Assembly: GCF_001679725.1 (NCBI RefSeq)
Contig: NZ_CP016282.1
Coordinates: forward strand, 4,110,502 to 4,174,501
Length of the DNA: 64,000 nt
Reading direction: 5' to 3'
DNA from: Cryobacterium arcticum
GTDB taxonomy: Bacteria; Actinomycetota; Actinomycetes; Actinomycetales; Microbacteriaceae
Position 1 is the first letter of the stretch. The number at the start of each line of letters is the position of its first letter. The notes below the pieces were generated by a model, which saw only the letters and a program-made list of their open reading frames with translations, was not told the DNA's origin and made no database searches. The translations under genes and the position numbers were made by a program. Of the stretch, positions 15,945-24,845 are shown one piece after another.

Positions 15945-16964
15945 CTATTGCAGGTCGGCGGGCACGGCGCTGGGCGTCACACCCCAAGATTCGAGGATCA
16001 AGCGCACATTGTGCAGCTGGGAGGTGATGTAGGTGGCGCCGTCGCTGTCCGCCGGGCCGAGGGAGTCGCCGTACAGGGCGTCCTCGCCGGAGTACACCGT
16101 GACGCCGGCCTCGCTCGCGATGGTGTCGGCGGCCTTGGGGTTGATGGAGGCCTCGGAGAAGACGGCCTTGACCCCGGTGGCCTTGATCGCGGCGACAAGA
16201 GTGTCGATCTCGGCGGCGCTCGGTTCGGCGTTGTCGTCGAAGCTCGGGATGACACTGCCGACGTAGGTGATGCCGTAGGCGGCCGTGAAGTAGCCGAACG
16301 CGTCGTGGTTGCTCACGAGCAGGCGCTCGGCGGCGGGCACGGCGTCGATGTTCTCCCGGATCCAGCCGTCGAGCTCGGCGAGCTGCCCGGTGTAGGCGGC
16401 CTTGTTGGTTTCGAACGCGGCGGCGTGGGTGCTGCTCGCGGCGGCGAGACCGTCGGCGATGGTGCCGGCCATGGCCTCGGCGTTGCTGACGTCGGTCCAG
16501 ATGTGCGGGTTGCCGCCGGCGTGGTCGTGCTCGGCGTCATCCGTGTGGGTCTCAGTGGCGTCTTCGTCCTCGTGGCCGGCCTCGCCGTCCAGGATGGTGA
16601 TGCCCTCGTCGGAATCGATGGTGACGCCGTCGAAGCCGGAGGCGGCGATCGCGTCGTCGAGCCATTCCTCCAGGCCGACCCCGTTGATCACGAGCACGTC
16701 GGCCTCGCCGAGCGCGGTGAGGTCGGCGACCGACGGGTCGTAGCTGTGGGCGCTCTGGTTGGGCTGGATCAGCTGGGTGACGGTCACGCCCGCGGTGTCC
16801 CCGACGATGTTGCGGGTGAGGTCGGCGATCTGGGTGGTCGTGGCGACGACCTTGAGGTCGCCGTCCGTCCCGGCGGAAGCTGCGGGGGTCGAGGTGGAGC
16901 AGCCGGCCAGCACGAGGACGGCCGAGACGGCCAGGGCGGGGAGCAGGAGTTTGGGGGTCTTCAC
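15945..16964 (-). CDS. znuA: Zinc ABC transporter substrate-binding lipoprotein
   Basis: 339 aa from a GTG. The lipobox LAGC (Cys22) makes it a lipoprotein. It has the cluster A-I binding protein layout: metal-ligand His in NQSAHSYDPS, His in GNPHIWTD, His in SNHDAFGY, and an acidic ligand in VFSEASINP. An acidic His-rich loop (residues about 150-170, HEDEDATETHTDDAEHDHAG) is typical of zinc-specific ZnuA. The GTG was chosen because a TTGACA-N17-TACCGT promoter ends 7 bases before it, which would give a leaderless mRNA; a Zur box lies inside that promoter. Confidence 0.92.
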   Translation of the reverse strand: MKTPKLLLPALAVSAVLVLAGCSTSTPAASAGTDGDLKVVATTTQIADLTRNIVGDTAGVTVTQLIQPNQSAHSYDPSVADLTALGEADVLVINGVGLEEWLDDAIAASGFDGVTIDSDEGITILDGEAGHEDEDATETHTDDAEHDHAGGNPHIWTDVSNAEAMAGTIADGLAAASSTHAAAFETNKAAYTGQLAELDGWIRENIDAVPAAERLLVSNHDAFGYFTAAYGITYVGSVIPSFDDNAEPSAAEIDTLVAAIKATGVKAVFSEASINPKAADTIASEAGVTVYSGEDALYGDSLGPADSDGATYITSQLHNVRLILESWGVTPSAVPADLQ

Positions 16965-16971
16965 TTGGGAA

Positions 16972-17000
16972 ACGGTACGCCTAATGATAATGATTGTCAA
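16972..17000 (-). promoter_or_regulatory. znuA promoter with an embedded Zur box, leaderless geometry
   Basis: On the minus strand TTGACA (16995-17000), a 17-base spacer and TACCGT (16972-16977) form a near-consensus sigma-70 promoter. Only 7 bases separate the -10 from the GTG, so transcription should begin at or within 2 bases of the start codon. TGATAATGATTGTCA (plus strand, 16985-16999) is a 15-bp inverted repeat with one mismatched pair that fits actinobacterial Zur boxes and overlaps the -35. A wider CCTAATG...CATTAGG repeat (16980-17010) encloses it. Confidence 0.75.
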
Positions 17001-17015
17001 AACCATTAGGGCAGG

Positions 17016-17735
17016 TCAGAGATGCCGCAGATACCGCTCCGGCGCGTCGAGGAAGCTGGCCCAGTTGGTGACCAGATCGAGGTCCCGCCAGGCCGTCTCG
17101 CGCAGGCCCCAGTCGCCCACCTCGAGAATCCGGGCGCCGGGCAAGGCTGCCAGCAGCGGAGAGTGGGTCGACATGATCACCTGCGAGCCGCCCGCCGCGA
17201 GCAGGTCCTTGAGGTGCCCGAGCAGGGCGAGGCAGCCCGAGAAGGAGAGGGCGGACTCGGGTTCGTCGAGCACCCAGAGCCCGCGACCACGGAACCTGTC
17301 GATGGCCAGCTCGAGGAACGATTCTCCGTGCGAGATCTCATGGAAGCGCGGTTCCGGCCGGCTGCCCGGATTCTGCTCGAGATAGGTGAAGAAGCCGTGC
17401 ATCGTCTCGGCGCGCAGGAAGTAGCCGTGCCGGGTGGCGCCGCCGGTGCGCACCAGGCGCAGGTGGTCGTGCAGGGCTGACTCGCTCGGCCGGGTGGAGT
17501 TGCGGGCCCCGGTCGAGCCACCCTCCGGTGAGAGCCCCCAGGCCAGGGCGATGGCCTCCACCAGGGTGGACTTGCCGGCGCCGTTCTCGCCCACGAAGAC
17601 CGTGGCCGCGCCCAGGTCGAGGCCATCCGTCAGCAGCTGGGTCACGGGCGGCAGTGTGGCGGGCCACACGTCCCGGTCCAGCGGATGCTGCGGATCCTCC
17701 TCGACCCGGCGCAGGGGGGGTGTCTCGAAGGCCAT
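17016..17735 (-). CDS. Small ABC-type AAA ATPase (RecF/SMC-like head)
   Basis: 239 aa. It has Walker A GENGAGKST, the FFTYLEQNPGSRPEPRFHEISHGESFLEL signature region, Walker B RGLWVLDEPESALS, and the switch QVIMSTHSPLLAALPGA. No transmembrane partner is present and it lacks the transporter signature LSGGQ, so it belongs to the DUF-type ABC ATPases (AAA_21/23) rather than importers. GGGAGG precedes the ATG. The frame stays open across the genes to the right, but that extension has no conserved features. It is tail-to-head with the znu operon, 16 bases from the promoter, and otherwise alone. Confidence 0.85.
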   Translation of the reverse strand: MAFETPPLRRVEEDPQHPLDRDVWPATLPPVTQLLTDGLDLGAATVFVGENGAGKSTLVEAIALAWGLSPEGGSTGARNSTRPSESALHDHLRLVRTGGATRHGYFLRAETMHGFFTYLEQNPGSRPEPRFHEISHGESFLELAIDRFRGRGLWVLDEPESALSFSGCLALLGHLKDLLAAGGSQVIMSTHSPLLAALPGARILEVGDWGLRETAWRDLDLVTNWASFLDAPERYLRHL

Positions 17736-17810
17736 GCCCCATCCTCCCGCGCCGGGTGGTGATCCGCGCCGTGATCTGTCCGATCGGGTCGTTCCCGAGA
17801 CGCGCCGTAT

Positions 17811-17928
17811 ATCCCCCTCAGCCTTCCCGAAGGGGCAGTTTGCGGCAGCTCGGCGCACAGTGCCTCGGCGACTAGCGGCAAACATCCCTCTCAACTCTCG
17901 GCAGAGGGGTGCTTGCGGCGACTCGCGG
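17811..17928. repeat. Imperfect direct repeats with hairpins upstream of the GNAT gene
   Basis: Two roughly 43-base units (17811-17853 and 17884-17928) share the order TCCCnCTCA, then an AGGGG-type arm, then TGCGGCnnCTCG. A third partial copy of the GCGGCGACTCGCGG-like tail lies at 17861-17879. The second unit can fold CCCTCT/AGAGGG. It fills most of the 222-base space between divergent genes. No function is recognised. Confidence 0.5.
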
Positions 17929-17957
17929 TGGCTACGCGCGGGCTCTACTCTGTTGCA

Positions 17958-18605
17958 ATGAGAGTACGGGCCGGGAAGGCCGGCGCCACGTGGGCCGGGT
18001 GCCTGCCCACGCCCGCCGGCTCGGGTCGCGCCCGCAAGGCCAAGCAAATGGCGCAAGCCGCTCCGGCGGCGGTGCTGCGACCGTGGCGCATCGATGACGC
18101 CGTCGACCTGCAACGGGCCTTCGTCGTCAGCGGCGACCTCGCCGCGCAGCTCGGTGCCGTGGAGTTGTCCACCCTGGCCCGTTGCCAGAGCTTCATCGCC
18201 GACAACCTCGCCACCGGCACGGTGTCCCGGCAGAATTTCGCCATCACCCTCGACGGCATCGCGGTGGGCAATGTCGGGGTGGGCAGCATGGAGCATCGGC
18301 ACGGAACCGGCTGGGTCTACTACTGGGTCTCCGCCGAGGCGCGGGGGCGGGGCCTGGCGACCCTCGCGCTGGTGTCCATCTCCGACTGGGCCTTCACCGA
18401 GCAGGGGCTGCACCGGCTCGAGCTGGGCCACCGCACCAACAACCCGGCGTCCTGCCGGGTTGCGACCAAGGCCGGGTTCGCTACCGAGGGCATCGAGCGG
18501 CAGAAGCTGAAATACGGCACCGAACGCTTCGACGTCGAAACCCACGCCAGGCTCCGCACGGATGCGCCCCCACAGCTGCGCCCGCTGCCCACATACACGA
18601 CCTAG
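17958..18605 (+). CDS. GNAT family N-acetyltransferase (RimJ/RimL type)
   Basis: 215 aa from the ATG at 17958; an ATG at 18048 immediately before the domain is an alternative start. The domain begins AVLRPWRIDDAVDLQRAFV, continues through the acetyl-CoA binding region YYWVSAEARGRGLATLALV (R/QxxGxG/A type), and ends HRLELGHRTNNPASCRVATKAGF, the classic ribosomal-protein acetyltransferase motif. Substrate is not predictable. The 30 residues before the domain are Arg/Gly/Ala-rich and may not be translated. TACTCT 8 bases before 17958 could be a -10 box. Confidence 0.85.
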   Translation: MRVRAGKAGATWAGCLPTPAGSGRARKAKQMAQAAPAAVLRPWRIDDAVDLQRAFVVSGDLAAQLGAVELSTLARCQSFIADNLATGTVSRQNFAITLDGIAVGNVGVGSMEHRHGTGWVYYWVSAEARGRGLATLALVSISDWAFTEQGLHRLELGHRTNNPASCRVATKAGFATEGIERQKLKYGTERFDVETHARLRTDAPPQLRPLPTYTT

Positions 18606-18674
18606 GACGGGTCCATGCCGCTCGACTCCCGCGCCGCCCCGGCACGCCGGCCGCACAACCTGGCGGACTGACCG

Positions 18675-19460
18675 ATGGCGCGGCGCATGGCACCTCCAGC
18701 CGACATCGTCGACCGGCTGCGGGCCGCCGGCTGCGTCTTCGCCGAGGAGGAGGCCGGGCTCCTCGCGGCGGCGGCCGGCACGCCCGCCGAACTGGACGAG
18801 CTGGTGGCGAGACGGGTGTCGGGCCTGCCTCTCGAACAGGTGCTCGGCTGGGCGGAGTTCTACGGGCTCCGCATCATCCTGCGCCCCGGGGTGTTCGTGC
18901 CGCGGCGCCGCACGGGCCTGCTCGTGCGGGAAGCGGCCCGGCTCGCGCGCCCACACAGCCTGGTGCTCGACGTCTGCTGCGGATCCGGCGCGGTCGGCAC
19001 CGCCCTGCTCGCCGGAGATGCGTCGCTGCGGCTGTTCGCGACCGACATCGACCCGGCCGCTGCCGTGTGCGCCCGCCTGAACGTGAGCCCACTGGGTGGT
19101 GAGGTGCTCACCGGCGACCTGTTCGGCCCGCTCCCGGCCGAGCTGCGCGGCCAGGTCGACCTCGTCGTGGCCAACGCGCCCTATGTGCCCACCGAGGCGA
19201 TCGAGCGGATGCCGCCGGAGGCCCGGCTGCACGAGGCCCGGGTGGCCCTGGACGGCGGGGCCGACGGCCTCGAGGTGCAGGGCCGGATCGCCGCCGCCGC
19301 ACCCGAGTGGCTGGCACCCGGCGGGCATCTGCTCGTGGAGACCAGTGCCGCCCAGGCGCCGCACACCGCGGCGCTCTTCAGCCGGCACGGCTTGCTGCCC
19401 CGGATCCGGCGGTCAGCCGCGCTGGACGCCACCGTCGTGATCGGGGCGGCGCCCGCCTAG
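18675..19460 (+). CDS. PrmC-related protein N5-glutamine methyltransferase-like protein
   Basis: 261 aa. The SAM-binding motif VLDVCCGSGAVGTALL, the acidic strand ATDIDPAA and the catalytic-loop motif VVANAPYVP place it in the PrmC/HemK fold. The usual NPPY is NAPY here, a feature of an actinobacterial PrmC-related subfamily whose substrate is not established. The N-terminal helical domain is short (LPLEQVLGWAEFYG matches PrmC). ATG at 18675, with an alternative at 18687. It follows the GNAT gene by 69 bases. Confidence 0.85.
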   Translation: MARRMAPPADIVDRLRAAGCVFAEEEAGLLAAAAGTPAELDELVARRVSGLPLEQVLGWAEFYGLRIILRPGVFVPRRRTGLLVREAARLARPHSLVLDVCCGSGAVGTALLAGDASLRLFATDIDPAAAVCARLNVSPLGGEVLTGDLFGPLPAELRGQVDLVVANAPYVPTEAIERMPPEARLHEARVALDGGADGLEVQGRIAAAAPEWLAPGGHLLVETSAAQAPHTAALFSRHGLLPRIRRSAALDATVVIGAAPA

Positions 19461-19483
19461 CCGACGGGGCTCCCGAGGCCTGC

Positions 19484-20053
19484 TCAGGGTGCCGGCGTCA
19501 GGCCCGCCACGATACCCTGCACCAAGGCCAGGACCGTGGCCTCATCGACCGGGTCGTAGAGCAGTTGGCCGGCCAACCCAGCGGCGAACGCGAGCACCGC
19601 CCGGGCCAGGCTCTCGCCATCCACGCCCGGGTGCAGCTCGCCCTCGTGCCGGGCCCGGCCGGCCAGCCGCGCGAGGTTGCCGCGCAGCTCGGCGTCCCAG
19701 CCGGCCAGAGAAACCGCGAGCTCTGGGTCGAACGGCGCCCGGTCCGACACCGCCACACCGACCAGACAGGCACTGCGGCGCGCGTCGTCGAGCGGCAGGG
19801 TGGCCATCACGAGCTCCACCAGCCAGGAGCGCAGGGTAGGCCGACCGGGGTCGACACTGAGGCGCACGGCGATGGATGACTGCGCGTAGGCCAATGTGGC
19901 GCGGACGAGCGCGTCCTTGGTGGGAAAGGTCTTCTGCACCGCGCCGAGCGACCAGCCCGACTCCGCCGCGACCGAGCGGAAGGTCACGGCCGGCAGGCCC
20001 CCGACGGTCACCAGGCGCAGAGCCGCGGCCGCGAGTTCATCCGTGCGGTCCAT
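19484..20053 (-). CDS. TetR family transcriptional regulator
   Basis: 189 aa. The N-terminal helix-turn-helix is ALRLVTVGGLPAVTFRSVAA followed by GWSLGAVQKTFPTKDALV. The C-terminal ligand-binding half is helical, with no identified ligand. GGGAGG lies 4 bases before the ATG. The gene is divergent from the CPBP protease, and two palindromes at 20097-20131 lie between them, so it most likely represses itself and that gene. Confidence 0.93.
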   Translation of the reverse strand: MDRTDELAAAALRLVTVGGLPAVTFRSVAAESGWSLGAVQKTFPTKDALVRATLAYAQSSIAVRLSVDPGRPTLRSWLVELVMATLPLDDARRSACLVGVAVSDRAPFDPELAVSLAGWDAELRGNLARLAGRARHEGELHPGVDGESLARAVLAFAAGLAGQLLYDPVDEATVLALVQGIVAGLTPAP

Positions 20054-20084
20054 GCTGCCCTCCCTTTGTGGGTGTTCGTGGTGC

Positions 20085-20131
20085 TCGACAAACCTAGAAT
20101 ACAGTCGTATTCTCTGAATACAAGCGTATTC
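20085..20131. promoter_or_regulatory. Twin TetR operators overlapping divergent promoters
   Basis: Two 16-bp perfect inverted repeats, GAATAC-AGTC-GTATTC (20097-20112) and GAATAC-AAGC-GTATTC (20116-20131), are spaced 19 bp centre to centre. On the plus strand TCGACA (20085-20090), 17 bases and TATTCT (20108-20113) form a promoter for the CPBP gene whose -10 is inside operator 1. A TATTCT on the minus strand can serve the tetR gene. Arms are identical in both copies, loops differ. Confidence 0.8.
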
Positions 20132-20177
20132 ACGTTGCGCATCCTTCATAGCGGATGCCGAACACCAGGAGGACCCC

Positions 20178-20981
20178 GTGCCCAGCCGCCCGATCACCAG
20201 CCCACATCCGGTCGCGACGGTGGTCGTGACCACCGCCATGCTCATCCTGCTGCTCGGGCTGGGCGGCACGGTGATCTACCTGACCGGACTGCCGCTGGAT
20301 TCGCCGGTGGCGCTGGTGTTCGCTCCGATCGCTGTGGGCCTGGTGATCTGGGCGAGCGTGACCCGGCGGTGGGGGACACTCGGCTTCGGACGGCCCCGGG
20401 TGCGCGGCAACCGGGCGGCGTGGCGGCTGGTGCTGCTTCCGCTGCTCGCGGTGTTCCTGCTGGTTCTGGCGTCCACCGGCGGCGCGGCCGAACAGAGCGC
20501 AGGGGCCTGGCTGGGGCTGATCGGCTTCGTGGCTCTGGTGGGTTTCGTGGAAGAGACGCTATTCCGCTCGGTGTTCCTCCGGCTGCTCGCCCCCACAGGC
20601 CCCCGCACGGCCGTGCTCGTCTCGACCGCCGCGTTCGCCCTGGCACACGCCGTGAACCTGCTTGGCGGCCAGGACCTGCTCAGCACCCTCGGCCAGATCG
20701 GCTTCGCCGCCGCGTACGGGCTCTTCGCGGCCTGCGCGTTCCTGCGCACCGGCAGCATCTGGGCCTTGGTGGTCTTCCACGCGCTGTTCGACCTGGTGCA
20801 ACTCAGCAGTGTGAGGCAGACCGCATCCCTGATGGATGCCGTGATCACGGTCATCCTGTTGGCCGGCGCCGTCTGGTTGTGGGTGGGCATCCGCCAGAGC
20901 GGTGCAACGCAGAGTCCCGCAACGGATACCGGGACTGCCGACCGGAGCGCCGCACTCGGAGCCCTGCCGCCGGTTCGGTGA
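20178..20981 (+). CDS. CPBP family intramembrane glutamic endopeptidase
   Basis: 267 aa from a GTG preceded by AGGAGG. It has about eight hydrophobic segments. The Abi/CAAX protease motifs are complete: EETLFR at 125-130, FALAH with His157, and HALFD with His201 and Asp205. Family members cleave within membranes; some confer bacteriocin immunity or modify surface proteins. Divergence from a TetR regulator with twin operators suggests induction by a small molecule. The substrate is unknown. Confidence 0.92.
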   Translation: MPSRPITSPHPVATVVVTTAMLILLLGLGGTVIYLTGLPLDSPVALVFAPIAVGLVIWASVTRRWGTLGFGRPRVRGNRAAWRLVLLPLLAVFLLVLASTGGAAEQSAGAWLGLIGFVALVGFVEETLFRSVFLRLLAPTGPRTAVLVSTAAFALAHAVNLLGGQDLLSTLGQIGFAAAYGLFAACAFLRTGSIWALVVFHALFDLVQLSSVRQTASLMDAVITVILLAGAVWLWVGIRQSGATQSPATDTGTADRSAALGALPPVR

Positions 20982-21036
20982 CGCTCGCCGGTCGCTGAGC
21001 GAGCGGGAGTACGCCACCCGCGACGGTCTCCGCGCG

Positions 21037-21104
21037 TCACTGCACCTCGTATGGCCCAATGCACCAGCTATAGCTGGTGCATTGGGCCATACGAGGTGCA
21101 GTGA
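21037..21104. repeat. Perfect 68-bp palindrome, no spacer
   Basis: A 34-base arm (21037-21070, starting TCACTGCACCTCGTATGGCC) is followed at once by its exact reverse complement (21071-21104). It lies between the convergent CPBP and dehydrogenase E2 genes, 55 bases past one stop and 64 before the other. As RNA it folds identically in both directions, so it may act as a bidirectional terminator. Perfect spacer-free palindromes of this length are usually unstable, so selection or recent origin is suggested. Confidence 0.9.
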
Positions 21105-21168
21105 GCGTTGCGGCGCGGCAGGAGCACGACGCGCGAGGCGCCTGCCGCCCGACGGACGAACCCGGCGG

Positions 21169-22653
<1,485 letters not shown>

Positions 22654-22679
22654 GGGGTGCCTTTCGGGCAGGGGGACGG

Positions 22680-23693
22680 TTAGTAGGCGAGCGAGCGGTC
22701 GACGGCTTCGAGCACCCGGTCGGGGCTGGGCAGGAAGTGCGTCTCCACCGCGGCAGGCGGGAACGGGGTGTCGAAGCCGGACACCCGCAACACCGGCGCC
22801 TCGAGCGAGTAGAACGCCCGCTCGGTGACGGTGGCGGCGATCTCGGAGCCGACGCTGACGAAGCCGGCGGCCTCCTGTGCCACGACGAGGTGGCCGGTCT
22901 TATGCACCGACTCGAGAATCGGCGCGTAGTCGATCGGTGAGATCGAGCGCAGGTCGATGACCTCGAGGTGGATGCCCTCGGCGGCGGCCAGGTCGGCGGC
23001 CTGCAGCAGCACGCTCACCATGGCGCCGTGACCGACAACCGTGACGCTCGTTCCGGTGCGCACCACCTTGGCGGCGTGCAGCGGGGTGCCGGCGCCGGTG
23101 AAGTCCACCTCGCTCTTGGGCCAGTAGCGGCTCTTGGGTTCGAAGAAGATCACCGGGTCGTTCGAGGCGATCGCTTCGCGCATCATCCAGTACGCGTCGT
23201 GCGAGTTGGACGGGCTCACCACGCGCAGACCCGGGGTGTGCGCGAAGTACGCCTCCGGGCTCTCCTGGTGGTGTTCGATCGAGCCGATGTGGCCGCCGTA
23301 GGGGATCCGCACGACGACGGGCATGGTGACGCCGCCCTCGTGGCGGTTGCGCATCCGGGCCAGCTGGCTGGTGATCTGGTCGAAGCCGGGGAAGACGAAG
23401 CCGTCGAACTGGATCTCGCAGACCGGCCGGTAGCCGCGCATGGCCAGGCCGATGGCGGTGCCGATGATGCCGGACTCGGCCAGCGGGGTGTCGAGCACCC
23501 GCTTCTCGCCGAATTCGGCGTGCAGCCCCTCGGTGACCCGGAAGACGCCGCCGAGCGGGCCGATGTCCTCGCCCATCATGAGCACCTTGGGGTCGTCGAG
23601 CATCGCCTGGCGCAGGCCCTGGTTGAGGGCCTTGGCCATCGGCAGGTTCGCGCTCGTGGGCGCGGCCGTGGTCACAGTGTCCTGCGTGGTCAT
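22680..23693 (-). CDS. bkdB: 2-oxoacid dehydrogenase E1 component, beta subunit
   Basis: 337 aa, thiamine-diphosphate E1 beta. Conserved stretches include [38 protein letters not shown] and [24 protein letters not shown]. Its ATG overlaps the E1-alpha stop (TGATG). With E1-alpha it decarboxylates the 2-oxoacid and loads the lipoyl arm of E2. Confidence 0.94.
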   Translation of the reverse strand: MTTQDTVTTAAPTSANLPMAKALNQGLRQAMLDDPKVLMMGEDIGPLGGVFRVTEGLHAEFGEKRVLDTPLAESGIIGTAIGLAMRGYRPVCEIQFDGFVFPGFDQITSQLARMRNRHEGGVTMPVVVRIPYGGHIGSIEHHQESPEAYFAHTPGLRVVSPSNSHDAYWMMREAIASNDPVIFFEPKSRYWPKSEVDFTGAGTPLHAAKVVRTGTSVTVVGHGAMVSVLLQAADLAAAEGIHLEVIDLRSISPIDYAPILESVHKTGHLVVAQEAAGFVSVGSEIAATVTERAFYSLEAPVLRVSGFDTPFPPAAVETHFLPSPDRVLEAVDRSLAY

Positions 23694-24841
23694 CAGGACT
23701 CACTCCCGTCGAACGAGGTTTCGTAGGCGTCGAGCCAGGCTTTCTGCTCGACCACCAGCGGATGCGGTTCGGCGTAGACGTTGTCGAAGATCACCGAGCG
23801 GTCGGGGGCGGTGATCTCGAGGGCGCGACGACGCACATCCGCGGCGTAATCCGCGGCTTCTTCGTCGACGGAGTCGAGGAACTCCTGCTCGACGCCGAGG
23901 CCCTGCAGGTAGCTGCGGAAGCGCACGATCGGGTCGCGGGCGACCCAGTAGGCGAGCTCTTCCGGGTCGCGGTACTTGGTAGGGTCGTCGGCCGTGGTGT
24001 GCGCGCCGACGCGGTAGGTGAGCGCCTCGATGAGCGACGGGCCGTGGCCGGCGCGGGCGTCGTCCATGGCCTTGGCGGTGACGGCGTAGCTGGCCAGCAC
24101 GTCGTTGCCGTCGACCTGCACGCCGGGCATGCCGAAGCCGCCGGCCCGCAGGTAGAGCGGGGAACGGGACTGGCGGGAGACCGGCACCGAGATGGCCCAG
24201 TGGTTGTTCTGCATGAAGAACACCTGCGGGGTCTGGTAGCTGGCCGCGAAGACCAGGGCCTCGTTGGCGTCACCCTGCGAGGAGGCGCCGTCGCCGTAGT
24301 AGACGATCACGGCCTGGTCGGTCTCGGGGTTGCCGGTGGCGGTGGCGCCGTCGAGCTGCATGCCCATGGCGTAGCCGGTGGCGTGCAGGGTCTGCGAGGC
24401 GAGCACGAGCGTGTAGAGGTGGAAGTTGCCGTGCTCCTCCGGGGTCCAGCCGCCCAGGGTCACGCCGCGCAGCATCCGCAGGATGTCGACCATGTCGAGA
24501 CCGCGGATCATGCCCACGACGTGCTCGCGGTAAGAGGGAAACACGTGGTCCTGCGCGCGCGTGGCGTAGGCGGAGCCGACCTGGGCGGCCTCCTGGCCGT
24601 GACTGGGCACCCACAGGGCGAGCTGGCCCTGACGTTGCAGGTTGGCCGCTTCGGTGTCGAACTTCCGCACGACGACCATGTCGCGGTAGAAGGTGCGGTA
24701 GTCGGCCTCGGTCAGCCGCTCGAAGTAGGGCAGGAATTCCGCCGCGGAATCGGACGGGGAGAACGTCCCGTCGGCGGAGAGGAGCTGCACGGTGGGAGAC
24801 GCAGCGGTGAGCACGGGTGCGTCGTTCGAGGTCACTGGCAC
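23693..24841 (-). CDS. bkdA: 2-oxoacid dehydrogenase E1 component, alpha subunit
   Basis: 382 aa from a GTG. The thiamine-diphosphate motif YYGDGASSQGDANEAL...QNNHWAIS is intact, with the conserved SRQSR and a TYRVGAHTTADDPTKY loop that holds the phosphorylation-loop region of the branched-chain type. It starts 4 bases after the aminotransferase stop. HTTADDP and the SYREH region fit branched-chain-type E1 alpha better than the homodimeric AceE. Confidence 0.94.
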   Translation of the reverse strand: MPVTSNDAPVLTAASPTVQLLSADGTFSPSDSAAEFLPYFERLTEADYRTFYRDMVVVRKFDTEAANLQRQGQLALWVPSHGQEAAQVGSAYATRAQDHVFPSYREHVVGMIRGLDMVDILRMLRGVTLGGWTPEEHGNFHLYTLVLASQTLHATGYAMGMQLDGATATGNPETDQAVIVYYGDGASSQGDANEALVFAASYQTPQVFFMQNNHWAISVPVSRQSRSPLYLRAGGFGMPGVQVDGNDVLASYAVTAKAMDDARAGHGPSLIEALTYRVGAHTTADDPTKYRDPEELAYWVARDPIVRFRSYLQGLGVEQEFLDSVDEEAADYAADVRRRALEITAPDRSVIFDNVYAEPHPLVVEQKAWLDAYETSFDGSES

Positions 24842-24845
24842 CGTA

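Noticed and set aside
17736..19388. 790-aa open frame on the minus strand extending the AAA ATPase
   Set aside because: It is the antisense of the GNAT and methyltransferase genes. A good ribosome-binding site at 17740-17750 and the domain start place the ATPase start at 17735.
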